A DNA stretch of 64,000 nucleotides from Micromonospora gifhornensis (GTDB taxonomy: Bacteria; Actinomycetota; Actinomycetes; Mycobacteriales; Micromonosporaceae), in contig NZ_BOPA01000010.1 of the NCBI RefSeq assembly GCF_016863515.1, forward strand, positions 310,001 through 374,000, given 5' to 3'. This document shows, one piece after another, positions 17,559 to 25,828 of this stretch (position 1 is the stretch's first letter; every line of letters starts with the position of its first letter). A program made the translations under genes and the position numbers. A model generated the notes under the pieces. That model searched no databases. It was not told the DNA's origin and saw only the letters and a list, made by a program, of their open reading frames with translations.

Positions 17559-17564
17559 CAGACT
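17559..17564 (+). promoter_or_regulatory. Possible -10 element for the ROK kinase gene
   Basis: CAGACT sits 7 nt before the GTG at 17572; the same hexamer stands 6 nt before the GTG of the hydrolase gene at 55439. Weaker than the TANNNT examples. Confidence 0.35.
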
Positions 17565-17571
17565 CACGGTC

Positions 17572-18324
17572 GTGCAGACCACTCTGGCGATCGACTGCGG
17601 CGGCGGTGGGATCAAGGCGTCCGTGCTCGACGGCGCGGGCACCATGCGGGCGCAACCGCTGCGGGTGCCCACGCCGTACCCTCTGCCGCCGGAACTGTTC
17701 GTCAAGACCCTGCTCGACCTGGGAACCCGGCTGCCGTCGGCGGACCGGGTCACGGTCGGGATGCCGGGCATGATCCGCCACGGCGTGGTGGTGGCCACCC
17801 CGCACTACGTGACCCGCTCCGGCCCCCGCAGCCGCGTCGACCCGGCCCTGCTCGCCGAGTGGTCCGGGTACGACGCACGCACCGCCCTCGCCAGTGCGTT
17901 CGGGCTGCCCACCCTGGTGCTCAACGATGCCGAGGTGCACGGTGCCGGGGTGGTCGCCGGTACCGGCTGCGAACTGGTGCTGACCCTGGGCACCGGGCTG
18001 GGCAGCGCACTGTTCGACGGCGGTCGGCTCGCGCCGCACCTGGAGCTGTCGCACGCCCCGGTGCGCTGGGGCACGACGTACGACACGTACGTCGGTGAAC
18101 CGGAACGCCGTCGCCTCGGCGACGCGTTCTGGTCCCGGCGGATCCGCCAGGTGGTGGACGGGCTGCGCCCGGTGTTCCGCTGGGACCGGCTCTACCTCGG
18201 CGGCGGCAACTCCCGACTGATCCGCCCCGAACAGCTCGCCCGGATGGGCGACGACGTGGTCGTGGTCCCCAACAGCGCCGGCATCGTCGGCGGCGTCCGC
18301 GCCTGGGACCTCGCCCCCGTGTAA
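17572..18324 (+). CDS. ROK-family kinase, polyphosphate glucokinase-like
   Basis: 250 residues, GTG start. The N-terminus LAIDCGGGGIKASVLDGAG is the phosphate-1 loop of the ROK/ASKHA fold (the PPGK subgroup usually reads DIGGSGIKGA). VTVGMPGMIRHGVV and TLGTGLGSALFDGG are the PPGK-like signature regions, and the length matches strictly polyphosphate/ATP glucokinases (~250 aa), without the HTH of ROK repressors. The canonical ROK zinc motif is absent, as in PPGKs. It probably phosphorylates glucose or a related sugar; the Cys in DCGGGG and the absence of the usual GxSG spacing leave the phosphoryl donor and sugar uncertain. Likely leaderless. Confidence 0.78.
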   Translation: MQTTLAIDCGGGGIKASVLDGAGTMRAQPLRVPTPYPLPPELFVKTLLDLGTRLPSADRVTVGMPGMIRHGVVVATPHYVTRSGPRSRVDPALLAEWSGYDARTALASAFGLPTLVLNDAEVHGAGVVAGTGCELVLTLGTGLGSALFDGGRLAPHLELSHAPVRWGTTYDTYVGEPERRRLGDAFWSRRIRQVVDGLRPVFRWDRLYLGGGNSRLIRPEQLARMGDDVVVVPNSAGIVGGVRAWDLAPV

Positions 18325-18445
18325 GGGCCCTCGCCTGCCGCCGAGGCCCGTGTGGGCGCGCACGGAGCGGCCGGGGAACACTCGTGGTACGTCCGGTGTT
18401 GTGCCAGCGTCGGGACAGTGCTGCGGCACGGAAGGGGTGATCGGA

Positions 18446-18817
18446 GTGGATCTTTTGACCGAGTACCGGCGGGCGACCCTGTTCTTCGAGTCGGGCGACC
18501 CGACCGGAGCGGCCCGGCTGCTCGAACCGATCATCGAGGCCGAGCCGGACAACGCGGCGGTACGGCAGCTGCTGGCCCGGGCGTACTTCCAGTCCGCCCA
18601 GCTCGGCCGCGCCGAGGAGCACCTGCGGGAGCTGGTCGACCGCAACCCCAGCGACCACTACGCCCACCACGTGCTGGGACGGACGCTGGAACGGCTCAAC
18701 CGGCACACCGACGCGCTGCGTCACCTGCGCATCGCGGCGGCCATGCACAACGCCAACAACGACTACACGACCGCCCTGCGGCGGGTCGAGACCCGGCTCG
18801 GCACACGCGCCCGCTGA
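18446..18817 (+). CDS. Tetratricopeptide-repeat protein
   Basis: 123 residues from the GTG at 18446, with GGAAGGGG 8 nt upstream; a GTG at 18437 is an alternative. It contains three TPR units (about residues 5-38, 39-72, 73-106) with typical small/large residue alternation, for example AVRQLLARAYFQSAQLGRAE and YAHHVLGRTLERLNRHTDA. No signal peptide or membrane segment. Small TPR proteins of this type are conserved across actinobacteria and act as adaptors; no partner can be named here. A strong hairpin terminator follows 12 nt after the stop. Confidence 0.82.
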   Translation: MDLLTEYRRATLFFESGDPTGAARLLEPIIEAEPDNAAVRQLLARAYFQSAQLGRAEEHLRELVDRNPSDHYAHHVLGRTLERLNRHTDALRHLRIAAAMHNANNDYTTALRRVETRLGTRAR

Positions 18818-18829
18818 GCACCGGCAGAT

Positions 18830-18863
18830 CCGAAGGGGCAGCCCGCACGGGCTGCCCCTTCGG
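18830..18863 (+). terminator. Strong hairpin terminator after the TPR gene
   Basis: CCGAAGGGGCAGCCC (18830-18844) pairs perfectly with GGGCTGCCCCTTCGG (18849-18863) around a GCAC loop. No T-tract, as is usual for high-GC actinobacterial terminators. Confidence 0.75.
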
Positions 18864-18932
18864 CGTGTCCGGACCGACCACCGCCCTGCCTACCATGGCT
18901 CCCAAGGGAACCGACCGGACGGTGGACGCGGC

Positions 18933-19187
18933 ATGAAACTGAAGCTGGACCTGCACGAGATCTTCAACAAGGGCCACGACATCGACCGCGCGCTGCGCGG
19001 GATCATGGACGAGGCGGTGGCGAAGAAGGCCACTCTCGTCGAGATCATCCCCGGCAAGGGCTCCGGCCAGCTCAAGAAGCGGGTGCTGCGCTTTCTCGAC
19101 CAGAAGGACGTCAAGCAGCTCTACCACCGGGTCGAAAAGGACTCCAAGAACTTCGGCCGCCTCTTCGTCCACTTCCGCTGGAAATAA
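18933..19187 (+). CDS. Small Smr-domain protein
   Basis: 84 residues. The whole protein is a minimal Smr domain: LKLDLHEI (the LDLHG-like first strand, with His), IDRALRGIMDEAVAKKATLVEIIPGKGSGQLKKRV (helix, then the conserved IxGKGxGxLK turn, cited as the region 18-50) and FVHFRWK at the end. Stand-alone Smr proteins bind or nick branched nucleic acids or cleave RNA; the usual HGxG second motif is the GKGSG loop here. It faces the tsaD gene tail to tail with only 7 nt between stop codons. Confidence 0.85.
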   Translation: MKLKLDLHEIFNKGHDIDRALRGIMDEAVAKKATLVEIIPGKGSGQLKKRVLRFLDQKDVKQLYHRVEKDSKNFGRLFVHFRWK

Positions 19188-19194
19188 GGGCTGG

Positions 19195-20193
19195 TCAGTA
19201 CTGTTCGATGCTCAGCCTCGACGTGGGGGCCAGGTCGGTGCCCTGGCCGGCTCGTACGTAGTCCCAGGCCGCCAGTGCGATCATCGCGGCGTTGTCCGTC
19301 GACCATTTCAGCGGCGGCAGGCACAGCTTGACGTCCAGGGATTCGCACAACTTGCCGGCGACCTCTCGCAATTGCGGGCTGGCCGCGACACCGCCGACGA
19401 TGACCAGGGACTCGGAGGGGTATTCGACAAGTGCGCGCTCGCATTTCTGGGTGAGCACGTCGAGGCAGGCGGCCACGAAGGAGGCCGCGACATCCGCGGC
19501 TTCGAGGTTCGGATCGCTTTCGAGTAGCCGGCGGACGGCCGTCTTGAGCCCGGAGAACGAGAAGTTGAGGCCGTCGCCGAGCATCGGACGGGGCAGCCCG
19601 AAACGGTCCTGGCCCTGAAGCGCCAGGCGGTCGATGACCGGGCCGCCCGGATAGCCCAGGCCCAGCATCCGCGCCACCTTGTCGTACGCCTCGCCGACCG
19701 AGTCGTCGCGGGTGGAGCCGACCAGGGAGATCGTGTCCTGATCACGCATGTGGGCCAGCAGGGTGTGGCCGCCGGAGACGAGCAGGATCAGGGCCGGGTA
19801 GGAGACCCGGCGCTCGTTCAGGTCGGCGCTGCGAAGGTGGCCGCGCAGGTGGTTGATGCCCAGGACCGGAAGTCCCCAGCCCTGTCCGAGCCCGCGCGCG
19901 GTGTCCACGCCCACCATCAGCGAGCCGATGAGACCGGGGCCCCGGGTGACCCCGATGGCCCGCAGATCCTTCGGTCGGATGCCTGCGTCCTCGATCGCCA
20001 TCCGTACCGCGGGGATCGCCTTGTCGACGTGGGCGCGGCTCGCCACTTCCGGATAGACCCCGCCGTAACGATCGTGGAGGCTGGCCTGCGAGACGATGAC
20101 CGACGACAAGACCGTGCCGTCCTCCGCGACCACGGCGGCCGCCGTGTCGTCGCACGAGGATTCAATTCCGAGAATCAACTCACCGGTCGACAT
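19195..20193 (-). CDS. tsaD: tRNA N6-threonylcarbamoyladenosine synthase subunit TsaD
   Basis: 332 residues. TsaD transfers the threonylcarbamoyl group from TC-AMP to A37 of ANN-decoding tRNAs. Visible motifs: ILGIESSCDDTAAA (ASKHA start), the metal-binding His115/His119 in GINHLRGHL, LLVSGGHTLL, GEAYDKVARMLGLGYPGG and FSFSGLKTAVRRLL. It is shorter than, and unlike, the usual actinobacterial TsaD, whose metal motif usually reads HLAAH. The tsaC stop overlaps its start by 14 nt. Last gene of a four-gene t6A operon. Confidence 0.93.
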   Translation of the reverse strand: MSTGELILGIESSCDDTAAAVVAEDGTVLSSVIVSQASLHDRYGGVYPEVASRAHVDKAIPAVRMAIEDAGIRPKDLRAIGVTRGPGLIGSLMVGVDTARGLGQGWGLPVLGINHLRGHLRSADLNERRVSYPALILLVSGGHTLLAHMRDQDTISLVGSTRDDSVGEAYDKVARMLGLGYPGGPVIDRLALQGQDRFGLPRPMLGDGLNFSFSGLKTAVRRLLESDPNLEAADVAASFVAACLDVLTQKCERALVEYPSESLVIVGGVAASPQLREVAGKLCESLDVKLCLPPLKWSTDNAAMIALAAWDYVRAGQGTDLAPTSRLSIEQY

Positions 20194-20791
20194 TCAGCAC
20201 CCTCAGGATTTCGGTTTCGGACACCACCCCGACCCGTTCCACGACGGGTGGATCTTTTCGGCAGTTCACAAGTGTGGAAGGCACCTTGGACAGCGGCCCT
20301 CGGTCAACTGTCACGTCGGGTTCGAACAGCAGTGAAGACAGGATAGATGGCACATTTTCGTGGGTCGGGCCACCGCTGATGTTGGCGCTGGTGACCAGGA
20401 GCGGCCCGGTCTGCGCCAGGATGGTGAGCATCGCCGGATGCGCCGGGATGCGCACCGCCACCTCGTCCCGCCCCGCCAGCCAGGCCGGACGCCGGCCGTC
20501 CTCGGCGAAGCCAACCGCCAGCGTGAGCGGGCCAGGCATGTACGGCGACTCGAGGCAGCGCGAGCACGCCTCGTTGATGTCGACTCCCAGCTCGCTCAAC
20601 TGCTCGCCGGAGCCGACCATGACGGGAAGGTTCTTCTCCCGGGGCCGGCCCTTCATGGCGAACAGTCGGTCGATCGCCGTCGGGCTGTCCGGGCGTACCG
20701 CGAGCCCGTAGACGGTGTCCGTCGGCAGGAGGGCGACCCCTCCCGCCAGGATGATCTCCGCGGCCCTGGTCAGCTCGTCGAGGTCACTCAA
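20180..20791 (-). CDS. tsaC: L-threonylcarbamoyladenylate synthase TsaC (YrdC domain)
   Basis: 203 residues, TTG start, overlapping the end of tsaB by 8 nt. A single YrdC domain: LLPTDTVYGLAVRPD, FAMKGRPREKNLPVMVG (KGR/K basic pocket for ATP), GPLTLAVGF, VAVRIPAHP and LVTSANISGG. It makes threonylcarbamoyl-AMP from threonine, bicarbonate and ATP. No C-terminal Sua5 domain, so it is the short TsaC form. A stand-alone tsaC/sua5 usually lies elsewhere in actinobacteria (often near prfA/prmC); its placement between tsaB and tsaD, where rimI is normally found, is unusual. Confidence 0.92.
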   Translation of the reverse strand: MSDLDELTRAAEIILAGGVALLPTDTVYGLAVRPDSPTAIDRLFAMKGRPREKNLPVMVGSGEQLSELGVDINEACSRCLESPYMPGPLTLAVGFAEDGRRPAWLAGRDEVAVRIPAHPAMLTILAQTGPLLVTSANISGGPTHENVPSILSSLLFEPDVTVDRGPLSKVPSTLVNCRKDPPVVERVGVVSETEILRVLNVDR

Positions 20792-21449
20792 GGAACGTTT
20801 CCGATTCCTCGGTCAGTGGGCCCACGGGGCCGGGTGACATGCGCTCCTCGCCTGCCTGTGCCATCGCAAGGAGCGTGCTGGCGTCAGGTGCTGCCGGACC
20901 TCCGTCCTGCACCTTCAGGCTTGTCGAAACGTCCGTCATCTCGGGCCGGTACGCGCCGACCACTGTCAACGAATCGAAGCCCTGCTCGGCCAGGGAATTG
21001 GCCACCTCGTCGATGATGACCCAGTAGTCGCCTCGCCTGAGCGTGGCCGGTCGGCCGGGGACGTAGATGCCGGCGTAGACCTCGCTGCTGGCGACACCGC
21101 GGGCCGGGCGCAGCGCCAGCACGGGCGAATCCGCCGGTACGGAATGGGCCATCACGCTCAGCGAATCCGTGGCGTACATCGGCAGATCCAACGCGTACGC
21201 CAGACCGTTGGCGTACGCGACGCCCGCCCGCACCGACGTGAGGTTTCCCGGGCCGATGTCCACGGCGACCGCGGCGAGGTCGCTGCTGCGGATGCCGGCC
21301 TCGGCGAGAGCCTTGTCCACGAGTCCGGCGATGCCGTCGAAATCCGGCTCGAAGCGGGTGGTCGTCAGCCTGACGCTTGCCGCGCTGTCGGTGCCGATGG
21401 CGACGGAGTAATCCTTGGTGGATGTCTCGATCGCAAGAATGGCTTTCAC
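20784..21449 (-). CDS. tsaB: TsaB, partner of TsaD in t6A synthesis
   Basis: 221 residues from the GTG at 21449, which overlaps the tsaE stop as GTGA. The N-terminal ASKHA half is clear (AILAIETSTKDYSVAIG, LAAVAVDIGPGNLTSVRAGV, ANGLAYALDLPMYA); the C-terminal half is divergent, as in all TsaB proteins, and lacks metal ligands. TsaB is a catalytically dead paralogue of TsaD that scaffolds the TsaD-TsaB-TsaE assembly. The start was chosen because the longer upstream frame would run deep into tsaE. Confidence 0.9.
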   Translation of the reverse strand: MKAILAIETSTKDYSVAIGTDSAASVRLTTTRFEPDFDGIAGLVDKALAEAGIRSSDLAAVAVDIGPGNLTSVRAGVAYANGLAYALDLPMYATDSLSVMAHSVPADSPVLALRPARGVASSEVYAGIYVPGRPATLRRGDYWVIIDEVANSLAEQGFDSLTVVGAYRPEMTDVSTSLKVQDGGPAAPDASTLLAMAQAGEERMSPGPVGPLTEESETFLE

Positions 21450-21928
21450 TTTACCGCCTGGGTGATTCGACGCTCTAGCTCTTGCAGGACCGGCTGCCAG
21501 CGCTGGCATTCCGACGACAGGGTGAAAGTCCGAACCTCGGAACCGGGCTGGGAGGCGATTTCCACCTGGAGATGACACGGGAACTCCCCGGAGACCAGGT
21601 CGCCCCACTCGACAAGCGTGACGCACTCGTCGGCATAATCGGCCAACCCCAGATCGCGGTATTCGGCGACGTTGGAGAGCCGGTAGGTGTCGACGTGCAG
21701 GACCGTTGTCTCGGTGCCTCGGTAGAAGTTCGCGAGCGTGAAGGTCGGGCTGGTCACCTCGTCGGTGCAGCCCAGTGAATCGGCGAGCGCCTGCACGAAG
21801 GCGGTCTTTCCCGCACCGAGATCCCCTCGGAGCAGCACGGCGTCCCCGGCGGAGAGGCATGGTGCGAGGGCAGCCGCCAAGGCATGAGTCTCCGAAAGAC
21901 TCTTGGCGACATACTCCAAGCTAGCCAT
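21446..21928 (-). CDS. tsaE: TsaE, ATPase of the t6A complex
   Basis: 160 residues from the ATG at 21928 (a GGGG motif 5 nt upstream; ATG at 21931 equally possible). P-loop GDLGAGKTAFVQALA, switch region VTSPTFTLANFYRG, HVDTYRL and VTLVEWGD are the TsaE signatures. It hydrolyses ATP to recycle the TsaB-TsaD complex. First gene of the tsaE-tsaB-tsaC-tsaD operon, all genes overlapping. Base composition of the operon looks lower in GC than the flanks, with AT-containing codons more frequent (by eye). Confidence 0.92.
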   Translation of the reverse strand: MASLEYVAKSLSETHALAAALAPCLSAGDAVLLRGDLGAGKTAFVQALADSLGCTDEVTSPTFTLANFYRGTETTVLHVDTYRLSNVAEYRDLGLADYADECVTLVEWGDLVSGEFPCHLQVEIASQPGSEVRTFTLSSECQRWQPVLQELERRITQAVK

Positions 21929-21965
21929 CATCACCCCACATTTTCCGGGTCGCGGTTCCAGACCA

Positions 21966-21986
21966 TTTGATCTTTGATCTTTCAAG
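21966..21986 (-). repeat. 7-bp AT-rich tandem repeat upstream of tsaE
   Basis: TTTGATC is repeated at 21966 and 21973, followed by TTTCAAG. It lies ~40 bp upstream of tsaE within the only AT-rich stretch of the region and may be part of the operon's promoter; no convincing -10/-35 pair can be fixed. Confidence 0.4.
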
Positions 21987-22051
21987 CTGCGGCTACACAT
22001 GTTACCCGGCTAAGGGCTGGATACCTCTGGGCAGGATCGCCGAGCGGTGGG

Positions 22052-24460
22052 TCACAGGGCATAGGTGCGGGCCACGGCGAGCATCTCGGAGCTGTGCGAG
22101 CCGACCACGCCGACGCCAGCAGGGCGAGGACGGAAACCGGGCAGCGCGTCGAGGCCGTCGCTGACGTCCGTCGCCCGCAGCGCGACAGGCGCTGCCGACG
22201 GTACGACGGTCAGGACGACCTCGAATCCCTCCGTCGGTGGGGCGTGGAAGACCACACCGAAGCCCCACCGGCCCTCGCGCTGCTCGACCGGCACCGGGCG
22301 ACCGGCCACCTGAGCGCTGCGGACCACCGCCGTCGAGGTGTCCACGTGCAGGGTGGCCAGGCGTACCTGCCGTTGGGGGGTGAGCCGCAGCCGTAGGGTG
22401 CGTTCCCCGGCCGTGCTGGTGTCGGCCAGCACCTCCAGCCGGGGCGCGGGCAGGTCGGTGGCCTGCGCCGGGCCGCCGAGCAGTTCGTCGCGGCCGAAGC
22501 CGGGGAAGTCGTCGGCGATGGAGACCGTCGCGTCGACGTACTGCGCGGTCCAGGGTTGTGGGTCGGATTCGAGGCTGAGCCAGCGGGCCTGGCCGGTGTC
22601 GGCGTCCAGGGCGTACATCAGGTGGGTGGGTGCGGGATGCGCGGCGTCGAACCGGTTGACGGCGAGCCCCACCCCGGCGAGCACCACCGCCGCCAGCGCG
22701 GCGGCACCGGCGGGCAGCATGCCGCGGCGGCGGGCCCGCAACGCGTCCATGCCCCGCTGGCCACCGGCCTGCGGATGCAGCAGGTCCACCACCGGCAGGG
22801 CGGCCAGGCCGAGCAGTACCGCGAACAGCGCCGCGACGCCGCCCATCGCCATGCCCAGCGCCGGGAAGAGCAGCACCACCACGGGCAGCAGGATGACCAC
22901 CGCCACCGCGCCGGCCAGGGTCACCGCGATCACCGGCACCGGGCCGTCGATGCGGGCGGCCACCGCGACCAGCCCGGCGAGCACGCCGGCCAGGGCAGGC
23001 AGCGTCGCCAGGTACGCCCCACCCGGCACCAGCACCGCGAGCAGTACGCCGAGCAGCGCCAGCCAGCCCAGTCCGCCGATGGCCAGCGCGGCGGGACCGA
23101 CCCGTCGCCGGGTCAGCGCGTACCAGGCGAACAGCACGGCGGCGGCGAGCGCCAGCACGGCCAGCCGGTACCAGATCGGCCGGTACGGGTCGAGCAGCAT
23201 GGCGTTGCCGGGCCGGATGACGCCGATCGCGGCCCAGAGCAGCTGAGCGCCAAGCGGGGCGACCACGATCGGTACCAGGGCCAGCCCGAACCCGGCGGCC
23301 AACCGACCACCGGTGACCCGACCTCGACGCCGCGCCCACCAGCCGAGGACGATCACCCCGGCGAGCGCGAGCAGCGCCAACGGCAGCACCAGCGGTCCGG
23401 GGTAGCGGGCCAGGCCACCGGGGATCGGGAAGTAGGTGGCGTCGTGGTCGGCGGTCAGGTCGGCCAGGTCGATCCGGCCGAATTCGCGGGCCAGGCCGAG
23501 CGTGTTGGCGCCGTGGTGCTGGAGGCTGGCCCGGTTCATCGACTCGGGGGTGTCCAGCGGGGTGTGGTAGATCGCGCCGCCGTCCAGGTAGGCCGAGTTC
23601 AGCCCGACGAATTCATGATCGAGGAAGGCGGTGAAGTCGGTGTCGTTGGGCAGCGCGCGGTAGACCTCCACGGCGAACGAGGTGCCGACGGGATGCGGCG
23701 CGGCCCGACCGAAGACGTCGACGAGCGCGGCGTTCTCCGGCGAGGTCTCGAACATGATCACCGGCCCGGTGCTGCCGCGGGCCTCCAGGTTGAGCACCAC
23801 GCCCCTGCCGGCGGCCAGCGGATGGTCGGCGGCGAACGCCGACGCTCCGCACAGGCAGGCCTCCTCGGCGTCGGTGAAGACGAAGACGAGATCGTTTCGA
23901 GGTTGTGGGCCGCTGGTCAGCGCTCGGGCCACCTCCAGGATGGCGGCGACGCCCGCTCCGTTGTCGTTGCCGCCCGGCCCGGTCTGCACCGCGTCGTAGT
24001 GGGCCACCAGGAACACCGTGCCCGTCGGGTCGGTGCCGGCCAACCGGGCCACCACGTTGCGTACGCGGGCCAGCGTGGCGCCACCCGCGGCCCCGCTGAG
24101 TTGACCTGCCTCTTCGGCGACGGTGTCCTGTACCTCGGGGGTCAGCCCCAGCGCGCGTAGCCGGGCCTCCAGATAGGCCCGGACCTCGTCGTTGGCGGCG
24201 CTGCCGGCGGGGTGTCGCTGGCGCGCGACGGCCGACACGTGCTCGTACGCCCGCTCGGCGCTGAACTCGTCGCGTGGTGCGTCGGCCGGCCGGGGGGTCG
24301 GTGGGCGGATGGCGAGCAGCGCGAGTGTGCCGACGGCGGCGAGGGCGACCAGGGCGGCGAGCGCGGCGACCAGGCGGTGACGCGGTCGGGACAGGGCACG
24401 ATCGGCGGCGGGGGGTGCGCCCACGACAGGCTCCTCGGGGGTGGGGTGGGTGCACATCAT
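22052..24460 (-). CDS. Membrane-bound M28-family zinc peptidase
   Basis: 802 residues. An N-terminal membrane anchor (about 28-50) leads into an M28 aminopeptidase domain (about 65-330). Zinc ligands visible: VFLVAHYDAV, GGNDNGAGVAAILEV, FTDAEEACLCG (Glu-Glu pair) and IYHTPLDTPESM (last His). Residues ~345-600 contain about seven or eight transmembrane helices, and the last ~200 residues form an extracytoplasmic beta-rich domain. This is the architecture of the M28 peptidases related to yeast Pff1 / ER metallopeptidase 1. It probably removes N-terminal residues from peptides outside the membrane. The start ATG-ATG pair at 24460/24457 is preceded closely by GAGG. Confidence 0.88.
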   Translation of the reverse strand: MMCTHPTPEEPVVGAPPAADRALSRPRHRLVAALAALVALAAVGTLALLAIRPPTPRPADAPRDEFSAERAYEHVSAVARQRHPAGSAANDEVRAYLEARLRALGLTPEVQDTVAEEAGQLSGAAGGATLARVRNVVARLAGTDPTGTVFLVAHYDAVQTGPGGNDNGAGVAAILEVARALTSGPQPRNDLVFVFTDAEEACLCGASAFAADHPLAAGRGVVLNLEARGSTGPVIMFETSPENAALVDVFGRAAPHPVGTSFAVEVYRALPNDTDFTAFLDHEFVGLNSAYLDGGAIYHTPLDTPESMNRASLQHHGANTLGLAREFGRIDLADLTADHDATYFPIPGGLARYPGPLVLPLALLALAGVIVLGWWARRRGRVTGGRLAAGFGLALVPIVVAPLGAQLLWAAIGVIRPGNAMLLDPYRPIWYRLAVLALAAAVLFAWYALTRRRVGPAALAIGGLGWLALLGVLLAVLVPGGAYLATLPALAGVLAGLVAVAARIDGPVPVIAVTLAGAVAVVILLPVVVLLFPALGMAMGGVAALFAVLLGLAALPVVDLLHPQAGGQRGMDALRARRRGMLPAGAAALAAVVLAGVGLAVNRFDAAHPAPTHLMYALDADTGQARWLSLESDPQPWTAQYVDATVSIADDFPGFGRDELLGGPAQATDLPAPRLEVLADTSTAGERTLRLRLTPQRQVRLATLHVDTSTAVVRSAQVAGRPVPVEQREGRWGFGVVFHAPPTEGFEVVLTVVPSAAPVALRATDVSDGLDALPGFRPRPAGVGVVGSHSSEMLAVARTYAL

Positions 24461-24491
24461 CCTCTATGTCGCTCCAGGGCGCTCCGTCGTG

Positions 24492-24520
24492 TTGTGTGCG
24501 AACGTTGTCTAATACAGGAT
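24492..24520 (+). promoter_or_regulatory. Candidate promoter of the signalling operon
   Basis: TTGTGT (24492-24497), 17-bp spacer, CAGGAT (24515-24520). A start site near 24527 would exclude the GTG at 24494 as the initiation codon of the following gene. Confidence 0.4.
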
Positions 24521-24547
24521 CAGCAGGGCACTCGGAAGGAGCCCAAC

Positions 24548-25828
24548 ATCACCAGCGATCTCCCGCCCGTCGCGGCGGTGGGCCGGCCGCACCGAGGGAC
24601 CGCCAAGACCGGTCCCTCAGTCGTGTCATGGCCATATCCGCAAGGTGGCCTGGGTGGCAATCCCAACCTGCCGCCCGGGGAACGACTGCGGGTGCTGCTG
24701 GTCGAGGACGACGAGGGCGACGCCTTCCTCGTCGGCGAGTTGCTGGCCGAGACGAATTCCGGGATCGACCTGCTGGTCGCCACAAGTCTCAGCGAAGCCC
24801 GTCAGCGGATGGCGGGGGTGGACTGCGTCCTGTTGGACCTGGGCCTGCCCGATGCGCAGGGGCTGGACGGCCTGCGGCAGGTGTTGGAGATGTCCGGCAG
24901 CGCCGCCGTCTGCGTGCTGACCGGCCGCAGCGACGAGCACCTGGGCATCGTCGCGGTCGCCGAGGGCGCGCAGGACTACCTGGTCAAAGGCCAGGTCGAC
25001 GGGGTGTTGCTGACCCGGGCGCTGCGCTACGCGGTGGAGCGCAAACGCGCCGACGAGAACGCCCGCCGGCTGCGCGAGGTGGAACTGCGGCAGGCCGAGT
25101 CGGCTCGGTTGGAGCGAGGTCTGCTGCCCCAGCCACTGATGTCGACCGACAAGATCGCCGTGCACACCTTCTATCGACCCGGTCGGCACGCCGCCCTGAT
25201 CGGGGGCGATTTCTTCGACGTTGTGCAGACCCGTCCCGATCAGGTCGATCTGATCGTCGGCGACGTGTGCGGGCACGGGGTGGACGAGGCGGCGCTCGGG
25301 GTCGAGCTTCGGGTGGCCTGGCGGGCGCTGATCCTGGCCGGGGTGCCGGACGACGAGGTGCTGCCCGCGCTGGAGCAGGTGCTGATGAGCGAACGCCGGC
25401 TTCAGGAGATCTTTGCCACGGTCGCGACGGTGCGCCTCGACCTCGACGCCAACCGGGGGACCGTACGGCTGGCCGGTCACCCTCCGCCCGTCCTGCTCGC
25501 CGGGGGCAGGGTGGCGCCGGTGCCCGCGCCGGGCGGACTGCTGCTCGGCGTACGACCCCGGCGTCCGGTCGCCTTCGATCTGGAGTTCGACACCGAGGAC
25601 TGGTCACTGCTGATGTACACCGATGGTCTGATCGAGGGCCGGGTGGGCGAGGGCGACGAGCGGCTTGACGTGCCCGGTCTGACCCGACTGCTACAGGAAC
25701 CGGACAGCCGCCACGTCGCGCTGCCCGCGCTGCCGGCCTGGCTGGTCGGGCGTGCCGAGCAGCTCAACGGCGGCCCGTTCGCCGACGACGTGGCGATGCT
25801 GCTGGTCACCCGGGGCGGTGGCCGATGA
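24548..25828 (+). CDS. Response regulator fused to SpoIIE/PP2C-type phosphatase
   Basis: About 426 residues. A receiver domain (about residues 45-160) has VLLVEDDEGDAFLV, the phospho-acceptor Asp in CVLLDLGLPDAQGL and YLVKGQ. A coiled linker (AVERKRADENARRLREVELR) joins it to a PPM/SpoIIE phosphatase: LIGGDFFDVV, GDVCGHGVDEAAL, LMYTDGLIEGR and DDVAMLLVT supply the metal-binding Asp residues. Such proteins dephosphorylate anti-sigma-factor antagonists under two-component control. Start is uncertain: a strong GGAAGGAG (24534-24541) stands 6 nt before an in-frame ATC at 24548; the first downstream in-frame GTG is at 24578 without a ribosome site, and GTG 24494 lies in the predicted promoter. Overlaps the kinase gene by ATGA. 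Confidence 0.88.
   Translation: MTSDLPPVAAVGRPHRGTAKTGPSVVSWPYPQGGLGGNPNLPPGERLRVLLVEDDEGDAFLVGELLAETNSGIDLLVATSLSEARQRMAGVDCVLLDLGLPDAQGLDGLRQVLEMSGSAAVCVLTGRSDEHLGIVAVAEGAQDYLVKGQVDGVLLTRALRYAVERKRADENARRLREVELRQAESARLERGLLPQPLMSTDKIAVHTFYRPGRHAALIGGDFFDVVQTRPDQVDLIVGDVCGHGVDEAALGVELRVAWRALILAGVPDDEVLPALEQVLMSERRLQEIFATVATVRLDLDANRGTVRLAGHPPPVLLAGGRVAPVPAPGGLLLGVRPRRPVAFDLEFDTEDWSLLMYTDGLIEGRVGEGDERLDVPGLTRLLQEPDSRHVALPALPAWLVGRAEQLNGGPFADDVAMLLVTRGGGR

Noticed and set aside
24494..24496. GTG as start of the receiver-phosphatase gene
   Set aside because: It lies inside the predicted -35/-10 interval and has no ribosome site; the N-terminal extension would be unlike the family.
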